From Saccharopolyspora aridisoli (GTDB lineage: Bacteria > Actinomycetota > Actinomycetes > Mycobacteriales > Pseudonocardiaceae), in NCBI RefSeq assembly GCF_004348445.1, contig NZ_SMKV01000004.1:124001-188000 (forward strand): DNA of 64,000 nucleotides, written 5' to 3'. Below, one piece after another: positions 56,612 through 64,000 of this stretch. Numbering within the stretch: the first letter of the stretch is position 1; each line of letters opens with the position of its first letter. The notes below the pieces were generated by a model. That model saw only the letters and a list, made by a program, of their open reading frames with translations. It was not told the origin of the DNA and did not search any database. Both the position numbers and the translations under genes were made by a program.

Positions 56612-57687
56612 CAGCGCACCTCCTGGTTCGGCCCGGCAGGTTGCTCCGCTCCGCGGCGCCGCTCGGCGAGCTCGCCCTGGGTGACCTCGCGGATCGACGC
56701 CGCCTGCGGGCGGACCCGGTTCACCAGGCTCGTGAGCGCCGGGATGATCCCGTCGGGCATGAACAGCACCACCACCGCGAGGAGCACGCCCATCGCGACC
56801 AGGTGCAGCTGGGTGTCGCCGTACTGGGCCTTGAAGTACTCCATGGCGTAGCCGACGACCACCGCCCCGAGCAGCGGTCCGAACAGGCTTCGAATGCCGC
56901 CGAGCAGGCTCATCAGCACCAGGTACGAACCGGCCAGGATGGAGAACTGGAAGATCGGGTCCAGGAAGCCGAACCACAGCGCGTAGAGGCCACCGGCCAG
57001 CGCGGTGAAGAACGCCGAGACGACGAACGCGACCAGCTTGTAGGCGAAGGTCGGCACGCCGAGGGACTGCGCCTTGTCCTCGTCCTCGCGGATCGCTTTG
57101 AGCCCTGAACCGAAGCGGGAGCGGTCGATCACCCACCAGCACAGCAGCGCCACGACCAAGAGGGCGGTGTGCAGGTGGAAGAACCGCTCGTGCTGCTCGG
57201 GGCGCATGACGTCCGGGCCGAACGGGCGCGGCACCCGCAACCCGTCGGATCCCCCGGTGAGGTCACCCCATGTCTGGAAGACCAGCAACGTGATCAGCAC
57301 CAGCGCGACCGACACGATCACGAATGACGCGCCGCGCACCCGCAGACTCGCGATGCCGATCGGGACCGCGATCAGCGCGACGAGGGAGCCGCCGAGGACC
57401 AGCGCCACCCACGGGTCGAGACCGGCGCGCACGATCAGCAGGCCCGTGGCGTAGCCGCCGAGACCCGAGTACGCGGCGTGGCCCAGCGAGATGTAGCCGG
57501 TGAAGCCTCCGACGAAGTTCCACGACGTGGCGAGCACTGCGTAGCTCATGATCACCACGCCGACCGACAGGATGAACGGGTCCGGCGCCAGGCTGGGGAA
57601 CGCGACCGCCAGGGCGCCCAGCGCGAGCAGCCCGATCACCTTGGCGGCGCGGAGCGGTACGTGCACGGGATCAGAATCGCTGCGCAA
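56611..57687 (-). CDS. Liv-type ABC importer, permease (LivM-like)
   Basis: A 358-residue membrane protein with about eight to ten helices. The family motif GYISLGHAAYSGLGGYATGLL (split, about 65-85) and SFVIVSVALVLITL are clear, as is the EAA-like loop GSGLKAIREDEDKAQSLGV. It overlaps the LivH-like gene by 17 bases. A polar C-terminal tail of about 35 residues extends beyond the last helix. Confidence 0.93.
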   Translation of the reverse strand: MRSDSDPVHVPLRAAKVIGLLALGALAVAFPSLAPDPFILSVGVVIMSYAVLATSWNFVGGFTGYISLGHAAYSGLGGYATGLLIVRAGLDPWVALVLGGSLVALIAVPIGIASLRVRGASFVIVSVALVLITLLVFQTWGDLTGGSDGLRVPRPFGPDVMRPEQHERFFHLHTALLVVALLCWWVIDRSRFGSGLKAIREDEDKAQSLGVPTFAYKLVAFVVSAFFTALAGGLYALWFGFLDPIFQFSILAGSYLVLMSLLGGIRSLFGPLLGAVVVGYAMEYFKAQYGDTQLHLVAMGVLLAVVVLFMPDGIIPALTSLVNRVRPQAASIREVTQGELAERRRGAEQPAGPNQEVR

Positions 57688-58555
57688 GGCGGCCTCCGAA
57701 GAATCCCTGGGGGTGCAGCATCAGGGTGGCGAACAGCGCGACGTAGAACAGGGTCTGCGCCCAGGTCGTGCCGAGCGGGATCTGCAGCAGGCTCTGGCCC
57801 AGACCGAGCACCATCGCCGCGATCGCCGCGCCGGGGATGCTGCCGAGCCCGCCCACGACGATGATCGCCATCAGCGGTCCGATCCAGTGCCAGTGCAACG
57901 ACGGGTAGATGGTGGAGTCCAGCGCGAGCCCGGTGCCGCCGACCGCGGCGGTGGCCAGGCCGAGCGCGAACCCGTAGCCCGCGATCCGGTCGGTGTTGAT
58001 GCCGACCAGCTGGGCGGCTTCGCGGTGTTGGATCGTGGCGCGCAGCGCCTGGCCGAACCTGGTGGCCTTCATCAGGACGTACAGCCCCGTCAGGGAAACC
58101 GCGGCGAGCCCGAAGGCGATCAGCTTGACCACCGGGACGCTGGCGCCGAAGACGGCGATGTCGGCCCCGGAGTAGGGCAGCTGGATGCGGCGGTGGGTCC
58201 CGCTGAAGACGAACCCGAGCGTCCCCTCGATCACCAGTGCGATCGAGAAGGTCAGCAGCACCGACATCATGGTCAGCGTCGCCGGGCGCAGGCGGGAGAT
58301 CAGCAACCGCTGCATGAGCATCCCGATCCCGAAGAACAGCGGAACGGTGAACACCAGCGACAGCAGCGGGTCCAGTCCGGTCCGCTGGGTGAAGAACCAG
58401 GCCAGGTACGCCGCGAGGATGAGGAACGCGGAGTGCGCGAGCATCACCACGCGCATCACGCCGAAGTACAGCGTCAGCCCTGCCGCCAGGAGGGCGTAGA
58501 GGCCGCCGAGCAGCACGCCGAGCACGAGGCTCTGCAGGAGGAGGGATCCGCTCAT
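57671..58555 (-). CDS. Liv-type ABC importer, permease (LivH-like)
   Basis: A 294-residue membrane protein with about eight helices. The opening LVLGVLLGGLYALLAAGLTL and the cytoplasmic loop TRFGQALRATIQHREAAQLVGI are typical of LivH. It lies seven bases downstream of the binding-protein gene and is the first permease of the operon. Confidence 0.93.
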   Translation of the reverse strand: MSGSLLLQSLVLGVLLGGLYALLAAGLTLYFGVMRVVMLAHSAFLILAAYLAWFFTQRTGLDPLLSLVFTVPLFFGIGMLMQRLLISRLRPATLTMMSVLLTFSIALVIEGTLGFVFSGTHRRIQLPYSGADIAVFGASVPVVKLIAFGLAAVSLTGLYVLMKATRFGQALRATIQHREAAQLVGINTDRIAGYGFALGLATAAVGGTGLALDSTIYPSLHWHWIGPLMAIIVVGGLGSIPGAAIAAMVLGLGQSLLQIPLGTTWAQTLFYVALFATLMLHPQGFFGGRLAQRF

Positions 58556-58562
58556 GTCCGGA

Positions 58563-59783
58563 TCACCACGCCGGCTTCGGGTGGATCAGGGCCGCTTCCT
58601 CGGTGTCGTCGGGCAGGACGATGCGGATCTGCCCATCGACGTACTGCTGGATCAGGTGCGCGCCCTGGGGCTTTCCGGTGGCGTCCCAGCTGAGCTTGCC
58701 GACGACGGTGTCGACGGCGTTGCCGTGCAGCCAGTCGATGAGCTTGCGCTGGCAGCGGGGATCCGGGTCGGCGCATCCGACCGCTCGCACGGCGGCGGCC
58801 ACCACCTGCCCGGTGGTCCAGGCGTTGGCTTCGTCCTCCTTGGGCTCGGACCCGTGGATCGCGGTGTAGTGGGCAACGAACTCCGTGTTGGACGGGTAAT
58901 CCGCCTCCGGCGTGTAGCCGGTGGGCGAGAGGATCCCCTCGGTCTGCTCGCCTATCGCCTTGGGGAACTCCGGATTGGTCGGCGCGGTCGAGAACGCGGC
59001 CATCGCGGGCTGGTAGCCGAGCTGGCGCAACGCCACGATGAGGTTCACCGCGTCCTGGTACTGCGTGCCCCCGACCACCAGGTCGGCACGGGAGTCGGCG
59101 ATCTTGGCGGCGATGGAGCCGAAGTCGGTGGTGTTGGGCGGGTAGACCTCGTCGACCACCGTGCGGATGCCCGCCTGCTCCAGCTCCTCCTTGAGCCCGT
59201 ACGCGGTGCCCTGCGCGAACGGGTCGTCCATCGCCGCGTAGGCCGCGGTCCGCGGTCGCCGGTCCGGGGGCATCGCCAGGATCGCCTCGGCCAAGTGGTC
59301 GTAGTGGTCCTCGGCGACCGCTGGCGCGGCGTAGAAAAGGTTGTCGAAGCCCTGCGCGAAGACCTCTTCGGCGGCGCCCGCCGGCTCGACGAACAGGAAG
59401 CCGTAGTCCTTGGCGACCTGCGCGGCCGGGATGACCAGGCGGGTGGAGAACGGGCCGAAGACCAGGTCCGCGCCGTTCTGGTTGATCAGCTTCTCGTAGT
59501 CGGCGGCGACCCGGTCGGAACTGGACTGGTCGTCGAGGATCATCAGCTCGACCCGGCGGCCGAGGAGGCCACCGCGGGCGTTGACGTAGTCGGCCCACGC
59601 CTCGTAACCGCGGCGCACGCCCTTGCCGGGCTCGGAGAAGTCGCCGGTGAGCGGAAGCGAGATGCCGATCCTGATGGTGTCATCGCCACCGCCCTGCCCG
59701 GCGCTCGAGCTGAGGCAACCGGTGAGCACCAGTGCGGCGCTGGTCACGAGGGCTCCGAGCCGGAGACCGTTTTGAGTTTTCAT
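58563..59783 (-). CDS. Liv-type ABC importer, lipoprotein substrate-binding protein
   Basis: A 406-residue extracellular binding protein. The lipobox is VLTGC, acylated Cys23. The mature part begins IRIGISLPLTGDFSEPGKG, the usual start of periplasmic-binding-fold type I (Leu/Ile/Val family), followed by LLGRRVELMILDDQSS and GPFSTRLVIPAA. It is first gene of the operon and divergent from lacI across a 28-bp palindrome. Members bind amino acids, amides, urea or aromatic acids; the LacI regulator and downstream sugar enzymes suggest a carbohydrate-derived ligand instead, which would be unusual. Confidence 0.92.
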   Translation of the reverse strand: MKTQNGLRLGALVTSAALVLTGCLSSSAGQGGGDDTIRIGISLPLTGDFSEPGKGVRRGYEAWADYVNARGGLLGRRVELMILDDQSSSDRVAADYEKLINQNGADLVFGPFSTRLVIPAAQVAKDYGFLFVEPAGAAEEVFAQGFDNLFYAAPAVAEDHYDHLAEAILAMPPDRRPRTAAYAAMDDPFAQGTAYGLKEELEQAGIRTVVDEVYPPNTTDFGSIAAKIADSRADLVVGGTQYQDAVNLIVALRQLGYQPAMAAFSTAPTNPEFPKAIGEQTEGILSPTGYTPEADYPSNTEFVAHYTAIHGSEPKEDEANAWTTGQVVAAAVRAVGCADPDPRCQRKLIDWLHGNAVDTVVGKLSWDATGKPQGAHLIQQYVDGQIRIVLPDDTEEAALIHPKPAW

Positions 59784-59806
59784 GGTCCACCCATCGTTGG
59801 GGGCAT

Positions 59807-59834
59807 CCGTAAGCGCTTTCGAAAGCGCTTACGG
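59807..59834. promoter_or_regulatory. Perfect 28-bp LacI-type operator
   Basis: The sequence is two mirrored copies of CCGTAAGCGCTTTC, each holding the 8-bp palindrome AAGCGCTT. It is a perfect palindrome centred between 59820 and 59821, 24 bases upstream of the binding-protein start and 112 bases before lacI. AAAGCGCTTT-like sequences are standard LacI/GalR operators; the adjacent lacI gene is the obvious regulator. Confidence 0.85.
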
Positions 59835-59945
59835 CAGAATAGGGATCACACGCGGTGTCGGCAAGGGGCACCTAGGGTCGTGTGCGGGGTCTGCGGAGGA
59901 CCTTCGCGATGGCGCGGGCCGCATCAACGGAGGAAAGGGGCCCAG

Positions 59946-60983
59946 ATGGCACAGGAGCGCGCGAGGCTCCGGCTCGTCGACGTCGCAGAGGAGGCCGGGG
60001 TCTCGATCGCGGCGGCCTCCCGCGCGCTGTCGGGCTCGACGGGAGTCAGCGACGTCATCGCCCAGCGGGTGCGAGAGGTGGCCGCGCGGATGGGCTACGT
60101 CGCCGACGTGCACGCCCGCACCCTGGCCGGCGGTGCGAGCACGAGCATCGGCCTGCTCGTGCACGAGATCGGAGACCCCTACTTCACCGAGATCGCCAGC
60201 GGGGTGCTCCGGGTCGCAGCCGAGCAGGGGCTGACCGTGCAGATCTGCCACACCGGCCGCGACCCCGACAACGAGCTCGTCCAGGTCCGCGCACTCATCG
60301 CCAACCGAGTGCGCGCGATCCTCATCGCCGGTTCGGGCTTCGTGGACGCGCGGACGCAGTCGGCGGTCAAGAAGGAGCTGCAGACCTTCCAGGCAACCGG
60401 TGGCCGGGTAGCGGTGATCGGCCGCCACCACCTCGGCGCGGACGCGGTGCTGCCGGACAACACAGCAGGCGGCCGGTCCATCACCGAGCACGTGCTTTCC
60501 CTGGGCCACCGGCGGATCGCCTTCGCCGTCGGGCTACCGGCGCTGACCACGGTCGCCGACCGGCTCTCCGGAGCGGGTCAGGCGTTGGGCGAGGTCGGGC
60601 TCTGCCTCGACGACGTCCCCGTCGTCGAGGCCGCCTTCACGCGCGAGGGTGGCCGCCTGGCCATGCAGCGCATCCTGGCCGAACACCCCGATGTGACAGC
60701 GGTGATCGCGCTCAACGACGACATGGCGATCGGCGTGCTGTCGGCCCTTCGGGCCCGCGGGATCGCGGTGCCGGAGCAGATGTCGGTCGCGGGCTTCGAC
60801 GATGTGGCCGTCGCCGAACACCTGTCGCCAGCGTTGACCACGGTGCGGCTGCCGATGACCGAGATGGGAGAACAGGCTCTCTCGCTGGCGTTGAAGCCGT
60901 CGTCCGCACGGCCGCGCCGCCGTCCCACGGGGCACACCCTGGTCGTACGCGAGTCCACGGCCCCGCTCCGTGCTCCTCGGTGA
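59946..60983 (+). CDS. LacI-family transcriptional regulator
   Basis: A 345-residue repressor. The helix-turn-helix is RLVDVAEEAGVSIAAASRAL (9-28), with hinge helix VHARTLAGG. The effector domain is a type I periplasmic-binding fold (IGLLVHEIGDPYFTEIASG, IAFAVGLPALTTVADRL, IALNDDMAIGVLSALRARG, VAGFDDVAVAEHLSPALTTV). ATG 59946 follows AGGAAAGGGG. It is divergent from the importer operon and very likely represses it through the palindrome between them. Confidence 0.93.
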   Translation: MAQERARLRLVDVAEEAGVSIAAASRALSGSTGVSDVIAQRVREVAARMGYVADVHARTLAGGASTSIGLLVHEIGDPYFTEIASGVLRVAAEQGLTVQICHTGRDPDNELVQVRALIANRVRAILIAGSGFVDARTQSAVKKELQTFQATGGRVAVIGRHHLGADAVLPDNTAGGRSITEHVLSLGHRRIAFAVGLPALTTVADRLSGAGQALGEVGLCLDDVPVVEAAFTREGGRLAMQRILAEHPDVTAVIALNDDMAIGVLSALRARGIAVPEQMSVAGFDDVAVAEHLSPALTTVRLPMTEMGEQALSLALKPSSARPRRRPTGHTLVVRESTAPLRAPR

Positions 60984-61770
60984 AGCCGACGACCACGACT
61001 TCGTCCCTTGATCGGCGTGGTCTAGGTCGTGGTGGTGGCCTGCTCGGCATGGGTCACTCCCGGCCGACCTCCGCATCGCTGGTCTCCGAGGAACGGTCGG
61101 CACCGGGCTGAGCGCTTCGCAACCGGCGCCCTGCTGGGCCGGGCGGTCCCTCGGGCGCCGCTGAGGACGCGCTCATGCGCTCGCACGCCCTTGAACGTTC
61201 GATGCTTGCTCGCGAATCCTTTGTCCCACGCATCTTCGGCCGTTCGTCGGCGGCTTCGTCGCCACAGGCACGAGACAGCGCAGCTGCTGGGCTGATCCCG
61301 CTCCACCGGCAGTGCATGCGGTGAGCCCTCCTCGGAAACGCTCAAAACGCGGTGGAAGGTTCGACGTTGCCTCACTTCGAGGACGACGACGCGTTCGCTC
61401 CTACCGGTACACCGGGTTGACGCCGCACGCCTGCTTCCTCAAGTGAACCTCGATTGTGGTTCTTCTGGTGGAAGGCGCTGCGCTGACTCCTCTTCTCGCC
61501 GGTGCAGGGACCGAGCGTCGCCGGTTAGCGACAGCCTCGGTTCACGACGTCACCGGGGTGCAGACCGCTTGGGGGAGAACGGCGTGGGTGTCCAGGAACA
61601 AGCACGCATGAGGCCACCCGGATAGTGTTCGGACTACATTCGGGTGTTCCTGCTCCTCGCGTCTATTCATCTTCCCGCAACTGAGTAATCTCATCTCTGC
61701 CCTGGGGGGCAGGGCGGAAAAAATCGACCGCCATTCGTGGTGGTCTCGTCCGATCACGGGAGTTTCACGT
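60984..61770. other. 0.8-kb gene-poor gap, nothing recognised
   Basis: No convincing gene. A G/C-rich inverted repeat (CTGCC-N6-GGCAG, about 61698-61713) lies shortly before the small secreted protein and may be part of its leader. No promoter can be assigned. Confidence 0.4.
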
Positions 61771-62229
61771 ATGAAGCGGAAAATAATGGTGTGCGGAGCA
61801 GCGCTGGGTCTGGTGCTCGGGTGGACGGGGTTCGCGCACGCGAGTCCCGTCGCGTCCCACGTGCTTGAAAACGCGCCGTCCGCAACGGTCTCGGTCGTCT
61901 CCGCCGATGGTGAGGCGATCGCTGCGGCGGAGTGCTACTACCCCGTCTACTCCGGCGACAGCGGTGCGATGGTGTGCTTCAACCCCACAGGGGAACACCT
62001 CTACATCTGCGACAACGCCTCGGACGGCCACCATCCGGTCGCCCGCTACTACCGCAGCGACAGCTCGGGGCTGAAGACCAAGCACGCCGATGTCGGGTAC
62101 GGCACCTGCCTGGATCACAACCTCTCCATTCCCGAATCAGGGTGGATCAACTACCAGGCGTGCAATTACGAAGGTAGCACCCAGCTCAGCTGCGGCTATT
62201 TCTCCGGTCGAATTTCGGCGCGCGGCTGA
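61771..62229 (+). CDS. Small secreted cysteine-rich protein
   Basis: A 152-residue exported protein. The signal peptide is MKRKIMVCGAALGLVLGWTG, cleavage near AHA-SPV. The mature part has six Cys (in AECYYP, MVCFNP, YICDNA, GTCLDH, QACNY and LSCGYF), enough for three disulfides, and is rich in Tyr and Gly. ATG 61771 has GGGAG upstream. I recognise no family; it may be a secreted inhibitor, toxin or wall-associated protein. Base composition is lower in GC than its neighbours at the start (AAAATAATGG), which hints at transfer. Confidence 0.7.
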   Translation: MKRKIMVCGAALGLVLGWTGFAHASPVASHVLENAPSATVSVVSADGEAIAAAECYYPVYSGDSGAMVCFNPTGEHLYICDNASDGHHPVARYYRSDSSGLKTKHADVGYGTCLDHNLSIPESGWINYQACNYEGSTQLSCGYFSGRISARG

Positions 62230-62705
62230 ACATCTCACAATTCCCGAAAGAGTGCCCGGGGCGGCTTGCGCCGTCCCGGGCGCGCTCCTGTCGCGTTTTC
62301 CTGGCCTCGACTTCGCTGGATTTCCCCGGTTGAGAGCCACGGCCGTCAGCGCCGGGGGCTGCCAGAGGAGAACGCTGTCGCCGGCGGTGACCACCGCATC
62401 GGCGACCACAGCAATCACCGACCCGATCTCGTCGTTCGGCGAGCGAGACGAGCGTGCCCGGCGGCACTGTCGTTGGCCTCCTGCAGGACAACAGGTGTGG
62501 CGGCGCTGATACCGCTTGCGGTTTGCTCGACGAGCGGGCACCGCACCGCTTCTCGCCGAGGTCGCCGACGAGACCGATGAGCATGGCTGCTGCTGTGGCT
62601 CCTCGGTCGGGGCCAAGGGCTACGGCGTGTTCGATCGCCTCGCCTCGCCGCACTCACCCCGCACCGGCCCGCCAAGGTCGGAGTCCAGGACGGACCTCGG
62701 CTGGA
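62230..62705. other. Gap with probable mobile-element debris
   Basis: No intact gene. The segment leads into a transposase fragment and may hold more decayed pieces of the same element. No inverted repeat or target duplication was located. Confidence 0.4.
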
Positions 62706-62843
62706 ACCGCTGTCGCGCACACCAACGCCTGGCTGGTCGGCCAGCGCGGACTCACCATCCGCTGCGAACGCTACGGCACCCGGCTCCGCGGCTTCCTCAC
62801 CCTCGCCGCCGCACGTCGCGGAGCCAAGGAACTCACCAGATGA
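62706..62843 (+). pseudogene. C-terminal fragment of an IS5-type transposase
   Basis: The last 45 residues of an open frame read AHTNAWLVGQRGLTIRCERY and GFLTLAAARRGAKELTR. This matches the end of actinobacterial IS5-family transposases, where ERTNAWL, a basic stretch with ERY, and the final helix LTLAAALxxAKxL are expected. The catalytic Glu region is degraded (VAHT for VERT) and the rest of the gene is missing. Confidence 0.55.
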
Positions 62844-62851
62844 GCCACCCC

Positions 62852-63133
62852 TTAGCGCCGAGAAAGCCGCAGCGGTACGGCCATCGGCAGGAAGACGAGT
62901 CTGCCGAGGAGCCAGCGCGTGCCGACGACGCTCCACACTCGGTGTTCATTGCGGTGCTCGAGCTCGGGGAGCACGGTGACCTCGGTTTCGACAACGATGT
63001 CCAGATCTCCTCGGCCACCGGGCGCATGAGAATGGTCACGGCGCCGTGCGGCCAGACCGGTCACGCAGAACTCAGCGAGCACCTTCGCCTGTCCGCACTC
63101 GTTGAACGATTGCGGCAGCAACGGCGAGATCAC
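62852..63133 (-). CDS. Hypothetical protein coupled to the neuD-like gene
   Basis: A 93-residue frame starting at GTG 63133, which overlaps the stop of the acyltransferase (GTGA). Third-position GC is high (SFNECGQAKVLAEFCVTGLA, DLDIVVETEVTVLPELEHR). No family was recognised. It could be a small partner of the acyltransferase or the tail of a deleted larger gene. Confidence 0.4.
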   Translation of the reverse strand: MISPLLPQSFNECGQAKVLAEFCVTGLAARRRDHSHAPGGRGDLDIVVETEVTVLPELEHRNEHRVWSVVGTRWLLGRLVFLPMAVPLRLSRR

Positions 63134-63774
63134 ACCACCGAAGCCTGGTGTGACCGCGCAGGAACGCCTACCAACACACGATCTCCCGGCTGGTCCTTCG
63201 TCACCACAGCGCCAGCGCCAACGAATGTTCGCGCACCGACGCGGAGTCCCTGCAACACGCAGGCGTTGCTCCCGACGGTGACATCTTGCAGCAGCGAGAC
63301 GTTTCCCGCGATGTTCGCACCAGGCAGGACAGTCACGCATTCCTGCAGCACGCTGTCGTGACCGATCGTCGCGTTGTACTGCACTTGGCTGTGCGGGCCA
63401 AGCCGTGTACCGCAGGAAACGAACGCATTGGCCAGCACGATGCATCCGCTACCGAGTATGGCATCGTGAGCCACGGTAGCTCGGGGATGCACGATCGACG
63501 TTGCTGTCAATCCGCGGTGTTGCAAGCGTTCCGCAAGCCTACGGCGCACGGAAGGGTCTGCGACGGCGACCACGAACCGGCCGCGAGAGACGTCCTGAGG
63601 CCGTAGAACTCGCACGCCATGAACCTCGCCATCGCAGAGGTAGTCGTCGACCAGCACAAGATCGTCCGGCTTCATTCGCAACGCGAACAGCGCGTCGAGC
63701 GCTTCTCTGCCGAGCCCTCCGGCGCCGACGACATGGATGGGACCTGCGCTGCTGTTGGCAATGCGGGAGTGCAT
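63130..63774 (-). CDS. NeuD-type sugar O-acyltransferase
   Basis: A 214-residue protein. An N-terminal nucleotide-fold-like domain (IHVVGAGGLGREALDAL, VLVDDYLCDGEVHGVRVL) is followed by a left-handed beta-helix of hexapeptide repeats (SIVHPRATVAHDAILGSGC, NATIGHDSVLQECVTVLPG, VTVGSNACVLQGLRVG), ending VGVPARS. The His in IGHD is the usual catalytic position. Such enzymes acetylate sialic acid or other cell-surface sugars using acetyl-CoA. ATG 63774 (MHSRIANS) is preferred over the longer frame to 63894, which overlaps transposase debris. No other sugar-biosynthesis gene is adjacent, so the gene seems stranded. Confidence 0.85.
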   Translation of the reverse strand: MHSRIANSSAGPIHVVGAGGLGREALDALFALRMKPDDLVLVDDYLCDGEVHGVRVLRPQDVSRGRFVVAVADPSVRRRLAERLQHRGLTATSIVHPRATVAHDAILGSGCIVLANAFVSCGTRLGPHSQVQYNATIGHDSVLQECVTVLPGANIAGNVSLLQDVTVGSNACVLQGLRVGARTFVGAGAVVTKDQPGDRVLVGVPARSHQASVV

Positions 63775-63880
63775 GGCCACAGCTTTCCCTAGTCTTGGGG
63801 AACCCGCTTGATGGCGATCACCAGCCACTGGGGACGAGCGGGAACAACGTCCGTGCGAGCACGTCCTGTTGTGAGCCCGC

Positions 63881-64000
63881 CACCAGCGGATCACGCCCTA
63901 CACCCCGCGCCACAACGGGAAAGTCGAGCGCTGCAACCGAGTACTGGCCGAAGAGCCCGTCTATGCTCGCGTCTGCACCAGTGAGCACCACCACGCCGCC
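63881..64000 (+). pseudogene. IS481/IS3-type transposase fragment at the window edge
   Basis: The frame reads ITPYTPRHNGKVERCNRVLA and EEPVYARVCTS, the end of an integrase-core domain with its third catalytic Glu (GKVER). A TGA lies just upstream in the same frame (63872-63874) and the beginning of the gene is absent, so it is a remnant or a partial element that continues beyond the window. Confidence 0.65.

Overview
The window is high-GC DNA with strong third-position G/C bias, frequent GTG starts and tight ATGA/TGATG overlaps. Together with a mycothiol-dependent formaldehyde dehydrogenase, a DUF574 methyltransferase, LysX and DUF3040, this points to a mycelial actinomycete, probably Pseudonocardiaceae (Saccharopolyspora-like). 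That placement is an inference from gene content. No tRNA, rRNA or CRISPR array was recognised.

Layout. 1-5.3 kb: the end of an unknown gene, a serine-recombinase relic, an S8 peptidase coupled to a small I9-like protein, an endonuclease/exonuclease/phosphatase protein and a membrane diguanylate cyclase. 5.3-28.3 kb: a glycine betaine/dimethylglycine/sarcosine catabolic island. 28.3-33 kb: a LacI relic and two secreted carbohydrate-active enzymes. 34-39.2 kb: lysX, then a DUF998 / hydrolase / lipoprotein operon. 39.5-50.4 kb: scattered genes (SDR, ABC exporter, DUF574 methyltransferase, Hsp20 and MerR, DUF3040, CYP152 P450, TMEM175 channel) among long gene-poor stretches and a WYL-regulator relic. 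50.4-61 kb: a LacI-controlled operon with a Liv-type ABC importer, a Gfo/Idh oxidoreductase, a secreted concanavalin-like protein and a secreted PQQ sugar dehydrogenase. 61.7-64 kb: a small secreted Cys-rich protein, a NeuD-type acyltransferase and transposase debris.

How the island works (inference from families plus context). Two MHS-family importers flank it. A three-component Rieske system (oxygenase, ferredoxin reductase, Rieske ferredoxin) would demethylate betaine to dimethylglycine and release formaldehyde. MscR and an MBL hydrolase would oxidise that formaldehyde through mycothiol. Dimethylglycine oxidase and heterotetrameric sarcosine oxidase SoxBDAG would remove the next two methyls onto tetrahydrofolate, and GlyA would use methylene-THF and glycine to make serine. 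FolD and FchA would process surplus methylene-THF, while PabB and FolP support folate supply. A palindrome of the form CTGATATATCAG recurs at five places next to these genes, including the gntR promoter region, and is the likely operator of the GntR/FCD regulator. The FolD here carries Ile where the cyclohydrolase Lys should be, next to a separate cyclohydrolase-type gene, fchA.
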